A stretch of DNA of 5,729 bases from an uncultured Campylobacter sp. (lineage in GTDB: Bacteria > Campylobacterota > Campylobacteria > Campylobacterales > Campylobacteraceae). Below are positions 5,289 to 5,729 of this stretch, piece after piece. A model generated the notes under the pieces. It did not search any database, was not told the origin of the DNA, and saw only the letters and a program-made list of their open reading frames with translations. A program made the translations under genes and the position numbers. Within the stretch, counting starts at the first letter, position 1. Each line of letters begins with the position of its first letter. The stretch is taken from NCBI GenBank assembly GCA_938041615.1, contig CALISV010000236.1, positions 1-5,729 on the forward strand, written 5' to 3'.

Positions 5289-5729
5289 AAAATCGCTCGT
5301 CTTTATAAAGCTCTAACAGGTAGATGAAAACATCCTCCAGGCTCGCTTTTATCGGGTTTAGACTTAGCTCGCCTTGTGGTATCGCAAGGCTCCTAACCGC
5401 TTCTTGCAGCGCGGCCTCGTTCTTTGCCGTGACGTGATAGCCGTTGCCAAAAGCCGAAACGCTAAGCGCAGCGTTTGAGGCTAGCAGCGACGCCGCTTCG
5501 CCCGCTCTATCTCCGCTTAGCTGCCAGACGTTTAGATCGTAGCCGGCGATGATATCTGATTGCGTGCCGCGGGCTAGGATCTTGCCGTAGGCGATGTAGA
5601 TGAGCTCGTGGCAGCGCTCGGCCTCGTCCATGTAGTGCGTGGAGACTAGCACGGTGATGCCGTCCTGGGCTAGTTCGTGGATGATATCCCAAAACTCGCG
5701 CCTAGCCTTTGGATCTACGCCTGCCGTGG
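5287..5729 (-). CDS. ABC exporter ATP-binding protein, C-terminal part (cut by window edge)
   Basis: This is the energising subunit for the ABC-2 permease downstream. The frame is open to the window edge and shows 146 residues, so the true start lies outside; the internal GTG at 5652 is not the start. The visible part begins TAGVDPKARREFW, which is the D-loop that follows Walker B (in the family D-E-P-T-x-G-V-D-P). It continues to ITVLVSTHYMDEAERC, which carries the switch-loop histidine about 28 residues on. Walker A, the Q-loop and the signature motif would be beyond position 5729. The remaining roughly 100 residues form the accessory C-terminal region common in this exporter group, ending ASLEDVFIYLLELYKDERF; S-L-E-D-V-F is a well-known ending pattern of these ATPases. 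The TAGVDP and STHYMDEAERC wording resembles YbhF/RbbA-type multidrug ATPases. Whether it is a single or double ATPase cannot be seen. Confidence 0.88.
   Translation of the reverse strand, partial: TAGVDPKARREFWDIIHELAQDGITVLVSTHYMDEAERCHELIYIAYGKILARGTQSDIIAGYDLNVWQLSGDRAGEAASLLASNAALSVSAFGNGYHVTAKNEAALQEAVRSLAIPQGELSLNPIKASLEDVFIYLLELYKDERF

Noticed and set aside
5507..5692. Short minus-strand frame in the exporter ATPase region
   Set aside because: It is an out-of-frame, Arg/His-rich shadow of the ATPase C-terminus, whose real frame carries the D-loop and switch histidine.

Overview
The window looks like chromosome of one of the higher-GC Campylobacter species (the C. showae / rectus / curvus / concisus group). 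The clues are GC-rich coding DNA interrupted by very frequent AAATTT words, Campylobacter-like codon use (many aaa/ttt/tta codons beside gcg/cgc/agc), and an AT-rich intergenic stretch with a lone TATAAT box and no clear -35. The assignment is by pattern only and has not been checked against a database.

Layout. Positions 1-90 are open in frame 1 and may be the last codons of an upstream plus-strand gene. Positions 91-582 hold no convincing gene. This leader has sixteen AAATTT words when counted from position 37, several perfect inverted repeats, and a good sigma70-type -10 box at 237-242, which would give a transcript leader of about 335 nt. Positions 583-4152 are a tight plus-strand operon of four overlapping or nearly abutting genes: an exported NMT1/SsuA-type substrate-binding protein, a TauC/SsuC-type permease, a TauB/SsuB-type ATPase, and an NnrS-family multi-span membrane protein. 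Positions 4154-5729 lie on the minus strand and carry an ABC-2 exporter permease (YhhJ/YbhR/YbhS type) preceded by the C-terminal part of its ATPase, which runs off the right edge. The two operons meet tail to tail with one base between their stop codons.

How the genes work together. The first three genes form a complete nitrate/sulfonate/taurine-class ABC importer: periplasmic receptor, membrane channel and motor. The fourth belongs to a family tied to nitric oxide stress and denitrification. Its coupling to the importer suggests the two act in one process under nitrosative or respiratory conditions, but the transported molecule cannot be read from the sequence. The minus-strand pair is an unrelated ABC exporter, possibly for drugs or other small hydrophobic molecules, with the rest of its operon beyond the window.

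The most interesting points are the importer-NnrS operon, the palindromes in its leader (especially 204-230 next to the -10 box and 507-524 before the first gene), and the Tat-like signal on the binding protein.
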